DNA of 64,000 bases from Paraburkholderia saeva (GCF_907164555.1 NZ_CAJQZC010000002.1:620001-684000), one strand, 5' to 3'. Counted from the stretch's first letter, positions 47,395-56,615 are shown. Numbers and translations are program-made. The notes: generated by a model from the sequence alone, not told the origin.

Positions 47395-49035
47395 ATGGAA
47401 ATCGTTTTTACCGTTCTGATTCTGCTCCTCGCCGTGGCTGTTTCGGGTCTCGTGATCCGTATGCTGCCGGTCAGGCTGCCACTGCCGCTGATCCAGATCG
47501 CGATCGGCGCACTGCTCGCGTGGCCGACGTTCGGCCTGCACGTTACGTTCGATCCCGACATCTTCATGGTGCTCTTCATTCCGCCGCTGCTCTTCGCGGA
47601 CGGCTGGCGGATACCGAAGCGCGAGTTTTTCATGCAACGCCGCTCGATCCTGATGCTCGCGCTCGGGCTCGTGTTCATGACGGTGGTCGCGGTCGGCTAC
47701 TTCGTGCATGCGCTCGTGCCGGCGATCCCGCTGCCCGTCGCATTCGCGCTCGCCGCGGTGCTGTCGCCAACCGACGCCGTCGCGCTGACCGGCATCGTCG
47801 GCAAGGGAAGGATCGCGCCGCAGTTGATGCATATCCTGGAAGGCGAGGCGCTGATGAACGATGCGTCGGGCCTCGTTGCACTGAAGTTCGCGATCGCGGC
47901 GGCGCTCACGGGCGTGTTTTCGCTGCGCGCGGCGTCGGTCAGTTTCGTGATCATCGCGGCCGGCGGCCTCGCGACCGGCGCGGCGGTCGGATGGCTCTTC
48001 AGCTTTGTCTCGTCGCGCTTTCTGAACATGACCGAAGAAGGCGATCCGGCGCCGGGCGTCGTGATGACGCTGCTGATTCCGTTCGCTTCATACCTCTTCG
48101 CCGAGCACTTCGAATGCTCGGGCATTCTCGCGGCCGTCGCGGCCGGGATGATGATGAACTACACGAGCATCACGCACGTCGGGCCCGTCTCGTCGCGCAT
48201 GCGTGCGGCAAGCACGTGGACGATGATCGAGTTCATCTTCAATGGCATGGTGTTCATTCTGCTCGGACTGCAGTTCCCGCACATCCTCGGCGACGCGCTG
48301 CTCGACGCGCATCACACGAGCGACGCGCAGGCGTTGCGGCTCATCGGCTATGTCGCCGCCGTCCTGCTCGTGCTGTATGCGCTGCGCTACGTCTGGGTGT
48401 GGGTGCTGCGTCTCGTCGCCAGCCGCAGCGCCAAACGCAAGGGCGTCGCGAACGCCGTGCCGGGCGTCCGGATGGTCGCGGTTACGACGATCGCGGGTGT
48501 GCGCGGCGCCGTCACGCTAGCAGGCGTGCTGTCGCTGCCGGTCTCGCTGGCGGGCCGCGAGCTGGCGATTTTCATCGCATCGGGCGTGATACTCGCGTCG
48601 TTGCTGGTGGCGGTGATCGTGCTGCCGTTCATCACGCACGGCGTCCGGCGCGATCCGCACGAAGCCGAAGAGAAGCACGCGCGGGTACAGGCAGCGCAGG
48701 CGGCGATCCGCGCCGTCGACGACATGCACGACACCGTGAGCGCCGGCCTCGACGAGTCGGAGTCGGCCTGGGCTGCGGACGTGACGGCCCGCGTGATGGA
48801 CATTTACCGGCGAAGACTCGCGACGCTCGGCGAGGAAGACACGCCGCGCGAAATGGCGCGGCAGGCGGAAGCGCTGGAATTGAAGATGCGGATCGCCGCG
48901 ATTCATGCGGAACGCGCGACGCTGGTTGCATTGCGCCACGACCAGAAGATCAACGACGAGACCCTGACGCGGCTGATGCGCGAGGTCGATCTGTCGGAAA
49001 CCGCGCTGACGACGCGCGGACGCGCACGCGGATAA
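47395..49035 (+). CDS. CPA1-family Na+/H+ antiporter
   Basis: A 546-residue antiporter with about twelve membrane helices (residues 1-410) and a cytoplasmic helical tail (about 420-546). The core motif SPTDAVALTGIVGKGRIAP and the following GEALMNDASGLVALKFA carry the ion-binding Asp residues of the NhaP/CPA1 family. It exchanges Na+ (or K+) for H+ across the inner membrane. A hairpin lies between it and the convergent NCS2 permease. Confidence 0.93.
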   Translation: MEIVFTVLILLLAVAVSGLVIRMLPVRLPLPLIQIAIGALLAWPTFGLHVTFDPDIFMVLFIPPLLFADGWRIPKREFFMQRRSILMLALGLVFMTVVAVGYFVHALVPAIPLPVAFALAAVLSPTDAVALTGIVGKGRIAPQLMHILEGEALMNDASGLVALKFAIAAALTGVFSLRAASVSFVIIAAGGLATGAAVGWLFSFVSSRFLNMTEEGDPAPGVVMTLLIPFASYLFAEHFECSGILAAVAAGMMMNYTSITHVGPVSSRMRAASTWTMIEFIFNGMVFILLGLQFPHILGDALLDAHHTSDAQALRLIGYVAAVLLVLYALRYVWVWVLRLVASRSAKRKGVANAVPGVRMVAVTTIAGVRGAVTLAGVLSLPVSLAGRELAIFIASGVILASLLVAVIVLPFITHGVRRDPHEAEEKHARVQAAQAAIRAVDDMHDTVSAGLDESESAWAADVTARVMDIYRRRLATLGEEDTPREMARQAEALELKMRIAAIHAERATLVALRHDQKINDETLTRLMREVDLSETALTTRGRARG

Positions 49036-49057
49036 CGCAACGCCGGAACAGCAGAAA

Positions 49058-49097
49058 GCCGCGCGCGTCGACGGCTGAATGACGTGACGCGCGCGGC
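49058..49097. terminator. Hairpin between antiporter and NCS2 permease
   Basis: GCCGCGCGCGTC and GACGCGCGCGGC make a perfect twelve-pair stem with a 16-base loop. No T-run. Confidence 0.5.
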
Positions 49098-49112
49098 GCT
49101 CGTTGCGTTCGC

Positions 49113-50420
49113 CTAGACGACCGGCTGCTGTGCCGGCTTGCGACGCAGCAGCGCGTACAGGATGATCGCGCCGAACGTCGCCGTGCCGATACCGCCCAGC
49201 CCGAATCCGCCAAGCTTCAGCGTGAAATCGCCGGCACCCAGCACGAGCGTGACGGCTGCGACGATCAGATTGCGGTTGTCGGAAAAGTCGACCTTGTTGA
49301 CGACCCAGATGCGCGCGCCCGTCACCGCGATCAGACCGAACACGACGATCGACACACCGCCCAGCACCGGCCCCGGAATCGTCTGGATGACTGCGCCGAA
49401 CTTCGGCGAGAAACCCAGCACGAGCGCGATCAACGCAGCGATGACGAACACGAGCGTCGAATAGATTTTCGTGACCGCCATCACACCGATGTTTTCGGCG
49501 TATGTCGTGACACCCGTGCCGCCCGCGAAACCCGACACGATGGTGGCGAGGCCGTCGCCGACAAACGCGCGTCCGACATAACCGTCGAGGTTCTGGCCGG
49601 TCATCGCGCTCACCGCCTTGATGTGGCCGAGGTTTTCCGCGACGAGAATCACGGCAACTGGTGCGAGGAGCGTCATCGCCTGCAGGCTGAAAACGGGCGC
49701 CGTGAAGTGCGGCATGCCGAACCACGCCGCATTGGCGACGACGGCGAAGTCGATCGGCTTGCCCATGCCCAGACCGTTAGTGACGATCGCGTAAATCACA
49801 TACGCAATCAGCAGGCCAACGAGAATCAGCAGACGCTGCAGCATGCCGCGCGCAAATACCGCGACCGCGCCGACGCACAGCACCGTCACGAGCGCCATCC
49901 ACGCATCGAACGCGTTCGCGCTCACGCCTTTTACCGCAATCGGCGCGAGGTTCAACCCGATGACCGCGACGATCGCGCCCGTCACGACGGGCGGCATCAG
50001 CGTCTCGATCCATTTCGTACCGATCGCCGACACGATGAAACCGATGATCGCGTACACGACGCCGCACGCGATGATCCCGCCAAGCGCGACCGGAATGTTC
50101 AGGTTCGGACCGTGTCCGCTGTAACCCGTCACCGCGATCACGAGGCCGATGAACGCGAAGCTCGAGCCGAGATAGCTCGGCACGCGGCCGCCCACGAGCA
50201 CGAAGAACAGCAGCGTGCCGACGCCCGACATGAAGATGCAGAGATTCGGATCGAAGCCCATCAGCAGCGGGGCGAGCACGGTCGAGCCGAACATCGCGAC
50301 GACGTGCTGGATGCCCATCGCGAACATCTGAGGCCACGCGAGCCGCTCGTCGGGTCCGACGACGCGGCCCTCGATAGCTTGCGACTGGACGCGCCAGCGG
50401 GGGAAGTAGGAATCGGCCAT
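49113..50420 (-). CDS. NCS2-family uracil/xanthine permease
   Basis: A 435-residue nucleobase:cation symporter (solute carrier family 23). The N-terminal QHVVAMFGSTVLAPLLMGFD is the family signature; the central LVAENLGHIKAVSAMTG and GGTGVTTYAENIGVMAVTKI contain the Glu and Asn residues that bind nucleobases. About fourteen membrane segments. The UraA/RutG-like branch favours uracil, but xanthine or urate cannot be excluded. AGAGGAG precedes the start. No catabolic genes are adjacent. Confidence 0.92.
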   Translation of the reverse strand: MADSYFPRWRVQSQAIEGRVVGPDERLAWPQMFAMGIQHVVAMFGSTVLAPLLMGFDPNLCIFMSGVGTLLFFVLVGGRVPSYLGSSFAFIGLVIAVTGYSGHGPNLNIPVALGGIIACGVVYAIIGFIVSAIGTKWIETLMPPVVTGAIVAVIGLNLAPIAVKGVSANAFDAWMALVTVLCVGAVAVFARGMLQRLLILVGLLIAYVIYAIVTNGLGMGKPIDFAVVANAAWFGMPHFTAPVFSLQAMTLLAPVAVILVAENLGHIKAVSAMTGQNLDGYVGRAFVGDGLATIVSGFAGGTGVTTYAENIGVMAVTKIYSTLVFVIAALIALVLGFSPKFGAVIQTIPGPVLGGVSIVVFGLIAVTGARIWVVNKVDFSDNRNLIVAAVTLVLGAGDFTLKLGGFGLGGIGTATFGAIILYALLRRKPAQQPVV

Positions 50421-50607
50421 GGCGGGATGTCTCCTCTAATCGGCGTGTAGTCAGCGGGAAGTGACGCCAATGCGGACGCTAAAGCGGACGCAGAAGCGGC
50501 ACTGTTCTGGAATTACGCGCGAGTGTACGGAGCGGACCTGCCGATGACAAGCTGTCAGCGTTTTGCCTTTTGCTGCACCTGCACCAGGGCATGCGGTGCG
50601 GCGTCGC

Positions 50608-51279
50608 TCATTTTGCCTTGCGGCGCGGTTTTGCCGGTTCGGCCGAAGGTGCTGCGCTCGCAGCGCAGATCAGCGCAACGCCCGCCGCCGCGGTCGCGCG
50701 CAGCGTGGCGCGCGTGTCGCCCGCGCGCGAACGCAACGCAAGACTGTGCAGGATCGCGGATGCGACTCTGGCGAGCACCGCAGCATCGGCGGCGGGATCG
50801 AGTTCACCTTGCGACTGCGCACGCAGCAAACGCTGCTCGAAAGCGCGATCGAAAGTCTTGAGACCAGTGGCGAGCTTCGCGCGAACGTCCGCGTCGCGCT
50901 TTGCTTCGACCACGGCGGTGCCGATCAGAAAGCATCCGCGCGGCTCGCTGCCAGCCGGCAGATAGATCGCGAGCGCCGCATCGTAGACGCGCATCAACCC
51001 CTGCGCGAGCGGCAGGTCGCCGCCGAGCGCCGCTTCCATGCCCTTGAACCCGGCGTCGATGTATCCATCGAGCGTGTCCAGATAGAGCGCGTGCTTGTCG
51101 CCGAACGCCCCGTAGAGACTGGGCCGGTTCATGCCCGTCGCGACGCTCAGATCGTCCAGCGACGTGCCCGAGTAGCCGCCTTGCCAGAACGCCTCCGTGG
51201 CATTGGCCACTGCCTCACCTGCGTCATAGGCGCGTGGTCGCCCACGCGGACGTTTCTCTGTTTTTGTACCATTGTGCAT
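50608..51279 (-). CDS. TetR/AcrR-family transcriptional regulator
   Basis: A 223-residue TetR regulator with an HTH (YSGTSLDDLSVATGMNRPSLYGAFGDK) and a C-terminal ligand domain of the TetR_C_16-like type (SEPRGCFLIGTAVVEA). The start at 51279 (MHNGTKTEKRPRGRP) is preferred; an upstream in-frame start would extend into the operator. It is divergent from a glutathione S-transferase gene, 72 bp away, and very likely controls it. The ligand may be an electrophile. Confidence 0.92.
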   Translation of the reverse strand: MHNGTKTEKRPRGRPRAYDAGEAVANATEAFWQGGYSGTSLDDLSVATGMNRPSLYGAFGDKHALYLDTLDGYIDAGFKGMEAALGGDLPLAQGLMRVYDAALAIYLPAGSEPRGCFLIGTAVVEAKRDADVRAKLATGLKTFDRAFEQRLLRAQSQGELDPAADAAVLARVASAILHSLALRSRAGDTRATLRATAAAGVALICAASAAPSAEPAKPRRKAK

Positions 51280-51300
51280 AAAAATATCTGGCGCCGTCGA

Positions 51301-51324
51301 ATTTTGTTCACTATAGTACAAAAC
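51301..51324. promoter_or_regulatory. Candidate TetR operator in the tetR-gst intergenic region
   Basis: An imperfect palindrome TTTTGTTCACTATAGTACAAAA (read as TTTTGT...ACAAAA, eight of eleven pairs match) contains TATAGT (51312-51317), a possible -10 box for the GST gene. Position and shape suit the neighbouring TetR regulator. Confidence 0.55.
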
Positions 51325-51350
51325 TTAACCCAACGACTGGAGGCACCGGA

Positions 51351-51992
51351 ATGGATCTGTATTTTTCGCCCATGGCCTGTTCGCTCGCGACCCGCATCAC
51401 GCTCTACGAAGCGAACGCGGACGCGGGCTTCATTCAGGTCAATACGAAGAAGAAGCGCGTGGCCGACGGCACGGATTTCTATCAGGTCAGCCCGCTCGGG
51501 CAGGTGCCGGTGCTGCGTACGAACGATGGCTGGCTGCTCACCGAAAACACCGCGATCCTGCCGTATGTCGCGGACCAGTTTCCGCACGCGCACCTGATCG
51601 CGCCCGCGGGTACGGTGGAACGCGCGAAAGTGCAGCAGTGGCTCGGCTTTATCAGCACTGAATTGCACAAGGCCGTGTTCGTGCCGCTGCTCGATCCGGC
51701 GGCTTCCGAAGAGGTGCTGAATTACTCGCGCAGGCGCGTGCCGTTGCGTCTCGGGGTGCTGGACACGCATTTCGCTGCGAATGCGTTTCTGGTCGACCGG
51801 TTTACGGTTGCCGACGCTTATCTCGCAACCGTGCTGAACTGGGCGCAATACTCGGGGTTGAGCCTCGCCGAATGGCCCGCAGTGGATGCCTATTTCAGGC
51901 GGATGGCGCAGCGCCCTGCGGTCGCGAAGGCATTCGCGGAAGAGATGGCGCTGTATCTCGAAGAACAGGCGCGCGAGAAAGCCGCGGCCTGA
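51351..51992 (+). CDS. Glutathione S-transferase
   Basis: A 213-residue beta-class GST. The thioredoxin fold begins MDLYFSPMACSLATRITLYE with the beta-class Cys10, followed by the cis-proline loop GQVPVL and TENTAILPYVAD (glutathione-contacting Glu-Asn), then an all-helical C-domain with FTVADAYLATVL. It conjugates or reduces electrophiles. GGAGG precedes the start. Probably controlled by the divergent TetR. Confidence 0.93.
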   Translation: MDLYFSPMACSLATRITLYEANADAGFIQVNTKKKRVADGTDFYQVSPLGQVPVLRTNDGWLLTENTAILPYVADQFPHAHLIAPAGTVERAKVQQWLGFISTELHKAVFVPLLDPAASEEVLNYSRRRVPLRLGVLDTHFAANAFLVDRFTVADAYLATVLNWAQYSGLSLAEWPAVDAYFRRMAQRPAVAKAFAEEMALYLEEQAREKAAA

Positions 51993-52025
51993 CCTGCGGC
52001 GTCATACGCAGCATAACGCCACGTA

Positions 52026-52063
52026 GCGAGAGCGACGGAGCATTCGGGCTTCGTCGCTCTCGC
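52026..52063. terminator. Hairpin between GST and chemoreceptor genes
   Basis: GCGAGAGCGACG and CGTCGCTCTCGC form a perfect twelve-pair stem, extended by three further pairs including one G-T. No T-run; it lies between convergent genes. Confidence 0.55.
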
Positions 52064-52080
52064 GCGCGGCGATTGCTGAA

Positions 52081-53646
52081 TCACGACGCGCGCCGCTTGA
52101 CCGTGAACACCGAAACCGCCGACTTCAACTGCTGCGCCTGATCCGCCATCGAACCCGCAGCCGCGGCCGCCTGTTCGACGAGCGCCGCATTCTGCTGGGT
52201 CACCTGGTCCATCTGCGCGACTGCCCGATTGACCTGCTCGATGCCGGTGCTCTGCTCGCTCGAAGCCGCCGAAATCTCGCCCATGATGTCGGTCACACGT
52301 TTGACCGCGTGGGTCACCTCCGACATGGTCTGGCCCGCGCGCTCGGCGAGTTCCGCGCCGCTGTCGACTCGCGTCGTCGAGTTCTCGATCAGCTCCTTGA
52401 TTTCCTTCGCCGAGAGCGCGCTGCGCTGCGCCAGCGAACGCACTTCGCCCGCAACCACCGCAAAACCACGGCCCTGTTCGCCTGCACGCGCCGCTTCGAC
52501 CGCCGCATTCAGCGCGAGAATGTTGGTCTGGAACGCGATGCCTTCGATCACCGCGATGATGTCCGTCATCCGCTTCGAGCCGGCGGCGAGATCGCGCATC
52601 GTATCGACGACATCGTTGACGAGCACGCTGCCGCGCGCCGCCACTTCCGCCGCGCCGTTCGCGACGCCGCTCGCCTGCTGGGCGTTGTCGGCGTTCTGAC
52701 GCACGGTCGCGGTGAGCTGCTCCATGCTCGACGCCGTTTCTTCAAGCGACGCTGCCTGCTCTTCCGTGCGCTGCGACAGATCGGCGTTGCCCTGCGCAAT
52801 CTCACCTGACGCAATCAGGATCGATTCGCTCGACGTGCTGATGCCACCCACGATGCCAGCCAGCCGCTCGCGCATGTGGCCCAGCGCGAAGAGCAGGCTG
52901 TCGTTATCGCCCGCACGGGTATCGACGCGCACGGCGAGATCGCCGGCGGCAATGCGGTTCGCGATTTCGGTCGCGTAATCCGGCTCGCCGCCGAGTTGCC
53001 GCGACAGACGCCGCGCGATCAGCCATGCGAGCACCATGCCGGTGATCATCGAAGCGAGCACGAGCGCAATCATGATCAGACGCATGCGCTCGTAGCGCGA
53101 AGTGGCTTCCGCCTGTGCCTCGGTTGCACGCTGGCGGCGGTACTCGATGACGACGGCAATACGCTCGCGCATCGCGACGCTCGCGGCGATCGCGCGGCGC
53201 ACGAGCTCCGCGTTGTCGACACCTGCCGGGATGGCGTCGAGCCCGATCTGCTGGCGCACGATTCCTTCCCAGACCGTGTTTGCTTTCATCACGTCGTCCA
53301 GCAGCGTTTGCCCCGTGGGCGTCGTGATGGTCACCGCGTAGCTGTCGAACGCCGAGTGCATCTCCTTCAGCGAGCCGACGATTTCATCCTTCAGACGCTG
53401 ACGGCCCGCGTCGTCGGATGCGTAGCCGAGATTCGCCGCCGCGAGATCCGTATCGACCTTGTGACGGTTTGCCTCTTCCATCCAGTAGAGGCCATTCATG
53501 TGACGGCCGCCGATGGCCTCCGTCAGCCCGTGCATCGCCGACAGCGCCGTAATGCCCGCAACGCCGGTCACAACGCCAAAACCCGTGACGAGCGCAAACG
53601 CCAGCAGCAATTTCCTCAACACGGTCAATCGATCAAACCACTTCAT
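52081..53646 (-). CDS. Methyl-accepting chemotaxis protein
   Basis: A 521-residue chemoreceptor. TM1 (about 11-33), a periplasmic four-helix-bundle sensor (about 35-185), TM2 (about 188-210) and a HAMP domain are followed by the cytoplasmic signalling coiled coil containing the conserved tip [20 protein letters not shown]. The methylation helices flank it. No CheB/CheR-binding pentapeptide is at the C-terminus. The ligand is unknown. It lies in the standard burkholderial Tsr-like group. Confidence 0.94.
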   Translation of the reverse strand: MKWFDRLTVLRKLLLAFALVTGFGVVTGVAGITALSAMHGLTEAIGGRHMNGLYWMEEANRHKVDTDLAAANLGYASDDAGRQRLKDEIVGSLKEMHSAFDSYAVTITTPTGQTLLDDVMKANTVWEGIVRQQIGLDAIPAGVDNAELVRRAIAASVAMRERIAVVIEYRRQRATEAQAEATSRYERMRLIMIALVLASMITGMVLAWLIARRLSRQLGGEPDYATEIANRIAAGDLAVRVDTRAGDNDSLLFALGHMRERLAGIVGGISTSSESILIASGEIAQGNADLSQRTEEQAASLEETASSMEQLTATVRQNADNAQQASGVANGAAEVAARGSVLVNDVVDTMRDLAAGSKRMTDIIAVIEGIAFQTNILALNAAVEAARAGEQGRGFAVVAGEVRSLAQRSALSAKEIKELIENSTTRVDSGAELAERAGQTMSEVTHAVKRVTDIMGEISAASSEQSTGIEQVNRAVAQMDQVTQQNAALVEQAAAAAGSMADQAQQLKSAVSVFTVKRRAS

Positions 53647-53899
53647 GTCATTCGCCTGTTTTTATAGATCCGGATCTGGAGAAAATCTGCCGCGCCCCTT
53701 GTTACGCGGCACGGATACCACGTTCGTACTCCCCGTTTACGGCCGAAGGCGCAGCCGACTTGACGCACGAATAGCCGACATTCCGGCCGGCTGATGAACC
53801 ATGAAAGGCCCGCGAAAGCAGGCTGCCACGTTCAGAACAGGCGTTTGCTGGATTGGGATTCATCTGATGTTTGCGCGATCCACGCGTGTCTACACTGCA

Positions 53900-53987
53900 A
53901 CGGCTGCGTGATTCCATGTGTAGCGCCAGCACTGTTGTAACTCTCCGACTTCCCGTTCACGCACCCCAGCGTGAACGGTTTTTTTTT
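53900..53987 (+). ncRNA. Candidate small RNA ending at an orphan terminator
   Basis: About 88 nt upstream of a perfect terminator are not coding. A TACACT box at 53891-53896 could be a -10, which would start the RNA near 53903; the -35 region (TGTTTG) is weak. The body has a short unpaired CU-rich stretch (CTCTCCGACTTCCC) just before the hairpin, as in Hfq-dependent sRNAs. The ends are estimates and expression is unproven. Confidence 0.45.
53953..53987 (+). terminator. Strong intrinsic terminator without an upstream plus-strand gene
   Basis: CCGTTCACGC and GCGTGAACGG pair perfectly (ten pairs) around ACCCCA, followed directly by a run of nine T (53979-53987). The T-run orientation fits only plus-strand transcription, and no plus-strand gene ends within 1.9 kb upstream. 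Confidence 0.9.
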
Positions 53988-54030
53988 GCCCTTTCGTTTC
54001 CTTCCGCCGCTCAGCGCCCCGCGGCGTGTT

Positions 54031-54624
54031 TCAGCTCGAAGCGCCGAACGCCAGCGCCGACAGACCGCGCACGTGATCGCGAACGTCGGCCGGCCACTGC
54101 GCGGTCAGATCGCCGAAACGCGCGCCGTCGTTTGCAAACAGCGCCCGCGTTGCTTCTTCGTACCCCGGCAGGTTGCCGCCCAGCGCCGTCATGAAGCGGT
54201 ACGCCGATTCCTGCGCCCGACGCACGCGGCCATCGTCTTCGCCTGCCGCCCGCGCCGCCTCAACCAGCTTGCGCAGCGCCACCGACGCGCCGCCTGGCTG
54301 GCCGTTCAGCCACTCCCAATGACGCGGCAGCAAGGTCACCTCACGCGCGACGACGCCCAGCTTCGGGCGTCCGCGTCCGCGCGGCGCTTCTTCGTCCGCC
54401 GGCTGCGGCGCTATTTCGGCGTCTGCAAGCCGGGCAACGACTTCATCGACCGAGCCGCGCAGATCGAACTCGACGGGCTGACTCGTCACGCTGTCAAAGA
54501 CCAGCACGGGCGCGCTTTCGCCCCGCGCGACGACAGACTTCACGGCAATCGCCACGTCTTTCAGCGAGCCTGACGCGATGCAGCGCACGCCTTCAAAAGC
54601 AATGCATTGGGCGGAACCTGTCAT
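54031..54624 (-). CDS. DUF2239-family protein
   Basis: A 197-residue protein of the DUF2239 family. It has an N-terminal beta-rich half, a Pro/Glu linker ending RGRGRPKLG, and then VAREVTLLPRHWEWLN...GGASVALRKLVEAAR, which looks like a ribbon-helix-helix DNA-binding unit (strand, helix, helix). The C-terminal half is helical. AGGGAG lies upstream of the start. Its promoter has a perfect TATAAT overlapped by an ACCCGGGT site, so autoregulation is a reasonable hypothesis. The family has no established function to my knowledge. Confidence 0.82.
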   Translation of the reverse strand: MTGSAQCIAFEGVRCIASGSLKDVAIAVKSVVARGESAPVLVFDSVTSQPVEFDLRGSVDEVVARLADAEIAPQPADEEAPRGRGRPKLGVVAREVTLLPRHWEWLNGQPGGASVALRKLVEAARAAGEDDGRVRRAQESAYRFMTALGGNLPGYEEATRALFANDGARFGDLTAQWPADVRDHVRGLSALAFGASS

Positions 54625-54650
54625 GCCGAACTCCCTTCGATGGATGAATT

Positions 54651-54702
54651 CGGCGAATTATACCCGGGTTAAAACAGACGAATAAATATTATCCGGGTAA
54701 AT
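54651..54702 (-). promoter_or_regulatory. Promoter with repeated ACCCGG sites upstream of the DUF2239 gene
   Basis: On the minus strand a perfect TATAAT (complement of 54657-54662) is abutted by TTAACCCGGGTA, and a related TTTACCCGGATAA lies 29 bp further upstream (CCGGGT cores on the plus strand at 54664 and 54693). The inner site contains the palindrome ACCCGGGT. The repeats look like operators. Confidence 0.65.
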
Positions 54703-56229
54703 TTATTCCTGGCTAGCCGAGGGTTCCGCTGCCATGGCGCGCTCTTCCATCCGCGCATCGACCGGCCACGCGCTGACGCGATTGCGGCCCGTGTCTTTTG
54801 CCTCGTAGAGCGCGGTGTCGGCCGCGTTGATCATTGCGCGGCAGGTGCCGAAACGCTGCTTTTCCGTGCTCGCGACGCCAATGCTGATCGTCAATACATG
54901 ATGCGAACTGGCGATGTGCCGTACCTGCAGGGCCTGCACCGCCGCGCGGATGCTCTCCGCAATGCGCGCGGCGCCCGCTTCCGCGGTGTTCGGCAGCAGC
55001 ACGATGAATTCCTCGCCGCCGTAGCGCACCGCGCTGTCGCCCGGGCGCCGCGCCTTGCCGCCGATACAGCGCGCCACGGCGACGAGCGCGTCGTCGCCGG
55101 CCGAGTGTCCGTACAGATCATTGAAGCCCTTGAAGTTGTCGACGTCGAGCATCAGCATCGACAGCGGCCGTCCGCTACGCTGCGCGCGCCGCCATTCCGC
55201 ATCGACAAGCTCCTCGAACGCGCGGCGGTTGTGCAGCCCCGTCAGGCCGTCGGTGCGCGCGAGCATGCGCAGCTCCTCCTCGACCGCCATGCGGCGCCGC
55301 AGCTGCTGCGAGAACAGCACGGCGAGTGCAACCAGCGCGACATCGACCGCCGCCATCAGCGAGCCGATGATCCACGCGCGATGCCGCCATTCGGCATAGA
55401 TGTCGTGCGTCGCGATCGCGACGTCAAGAATCATCGGATAGCTCGCGATGTGACGGAACGCGTACCAGCGGGGCACGCCGTCGATTGCAGCCGTGCCGAA
55501 GAAATCGCCGCTCGCGCCTTGCGTGAAGCGCGTGTAGTTCGATGTGCCCTGCAGGTTGCGGCCGATGATCTTTTCGTCGAACGGACGGCGCATCAGCATC
55601 GTGCCATCGGCGAGCATCAGCGCCATTGAGCCACCTGCGCCCAGATTCATCCCCTCGAACAGGCGCCGGAAGTAGCTGAGGCGCATCGTGCCCGCCACCA
55701 CGCCTGCGAAGCTGCCGTCAGGCTTCGAGATACGGCGGCTGAGGGCGATGCTCTGGGTATCGTGCGAATAGCGGGGGGAGTACGGGTGACTGATGTACAG
55801 GCCGACATCCGGTGAATCGCGATGCACGCGGAAGTAGTCACGATCGGCAAGGTTCATGTCGCGCGGTGGCGACGCCTGCGAATCGAGGATGACCTTGCCC
55901 GTCTCGTCGATGACGATCATCGAGCCCAGATCCTTCGCGCTCGCCGAGCCGTCGAACAGCACCATACGCCGGATGGCCGGCGGCAGTTGCATGATGCCGG
56001 GTTGCTGCAGCCCTTCGATGACGGAGCGAAGCGACAGGTCGTAGACCTCGAGATTGCGCGCCGTGTCGCGCTCCACCAGCAGCGACACGTTGAACGCCGA
56101 TTCCTGCGCGCGACGCAGCGCGTCCTTGCGCATTTCGACGAGCACCCAGAGCGAGAGCGCGAAGATAACGGTCGCGAGCCCGAGACTGATGGCAATCACG
56201 GCGTTCGGCCTGCGCGTCACGATGTTCAT
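54703..56229 (-). CDS. Membrane diguanylate cyclase (dCache-GGDEF)
   Basis: A 508-residue diguanylate cyclase. TM1 (about 10-31), a periplasmic double-Cache sensor (about 35-290; DRDYFRVHRDSPDVGLYI and RRLFEGMNLGAGGSMALML are typical), TM2 (about 295-318) and a GGDEF domain with active GGEEF at 404-408. The allosteric I-site RPGD (395-398) lies exactly five residues before it, so product inhibition is expected. Makes c-di-GMP in response to a periplasmic small molecule. Predicted active. Confidence 0.94.
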   Translation of the reverse strand: MNIVTRRPNAVIAISLGLATVIFALSLWVLVEMRKDALRRAQESAFNVSLLVERDTARNLEVYDLSLRSVIEGLQQPGIMQLPPAIRRMVLFDGSASAKDLGSMIVIDETGKVILDSQASPPRDMNLADRDYFRVHRDSPDVGLYISHPYSPRYSHDTQSIALSRRISKPDGSFAGVVAGTMRLSYFRRLFEGMNLGAGGSMALMLADGTMLMRRPFDEKIIGRNLQGTSNYTRFTQGASGDFFGTAAIDGVPRWYAFRHIASYPMILDVAIATHDIYAEWRHRAWIIGSLMAAVDVALVALAVLFSQQLRRRMAVEEELRMLARTDGLTGLHNRRAFEELVDAEWRRAQRSGRPLSMLMLDVDNFKGFNDLYGHSAGDDALVAVARCIGGKARRPGDSAVRYGGEEFIVLLPNTAEAGAARIAESIRAAVQALQVRHIASSHHVLTISIGVASTEKQRFGTCRAMINAADTALYEAKDTGRNRVSAWPVDARMEERAMAAEPSASQE

Positions 56230-56615
56230 GGCATTCGATCAGGCGTGGTTAATCAGGCGCGAAACGCCGGACGCGTTAAAAGGGCATCGATTACGACGCC
56301 GACGAAAAAGCGGCGGCATCCGGGAAGAGAATTCCGGAGGCAACGCGTGCAGTGCTGCGACTTGAAAGGATATCGACGACGGCGAGACTTCGATCCGCCG
56401 GAAAAGAGGGGTTTTGTGCGGTAACTCGGGGGTTTAGCGGGGTTGGGTGGAGCTGAGCTTTGCGACGCGCGACGGGCCTGGGTTTCGGCTGATTTCGGTG
56501 GTGCGGCTATCGCTCGGGTGCGTTGAACGCGTGGCTGGCGTGGGGCGCTTTTCCGGTTTGTTACGGGCCGGCCCTTTTCGAAGTGCCGGGCCGACGGCCC
56601 GAAACGCGTTTGCTG
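56230..56615. other. Intergenic region upstream of the diguanylate cyclase gene
   Basis: About 390 bp. Short open frames exist on both strands, but none has a signature or ribosome-binding site. It should contain the promoter of the diguanylate cyclase; none was recognised. Confidence 0.4.

Larger units (their letters stand above)
53647..54030. other. 384-bp region between chemoreceptor and DUF2239 gene
   Basis: Contains the chemoreceptor promoter area and, on the plus strand, a strong intrinsic terminator (53953-53987) with no gene before it. See the candidate small RNA. No open frame with a ribosome-binding site is seen. Confidence 0.5.
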
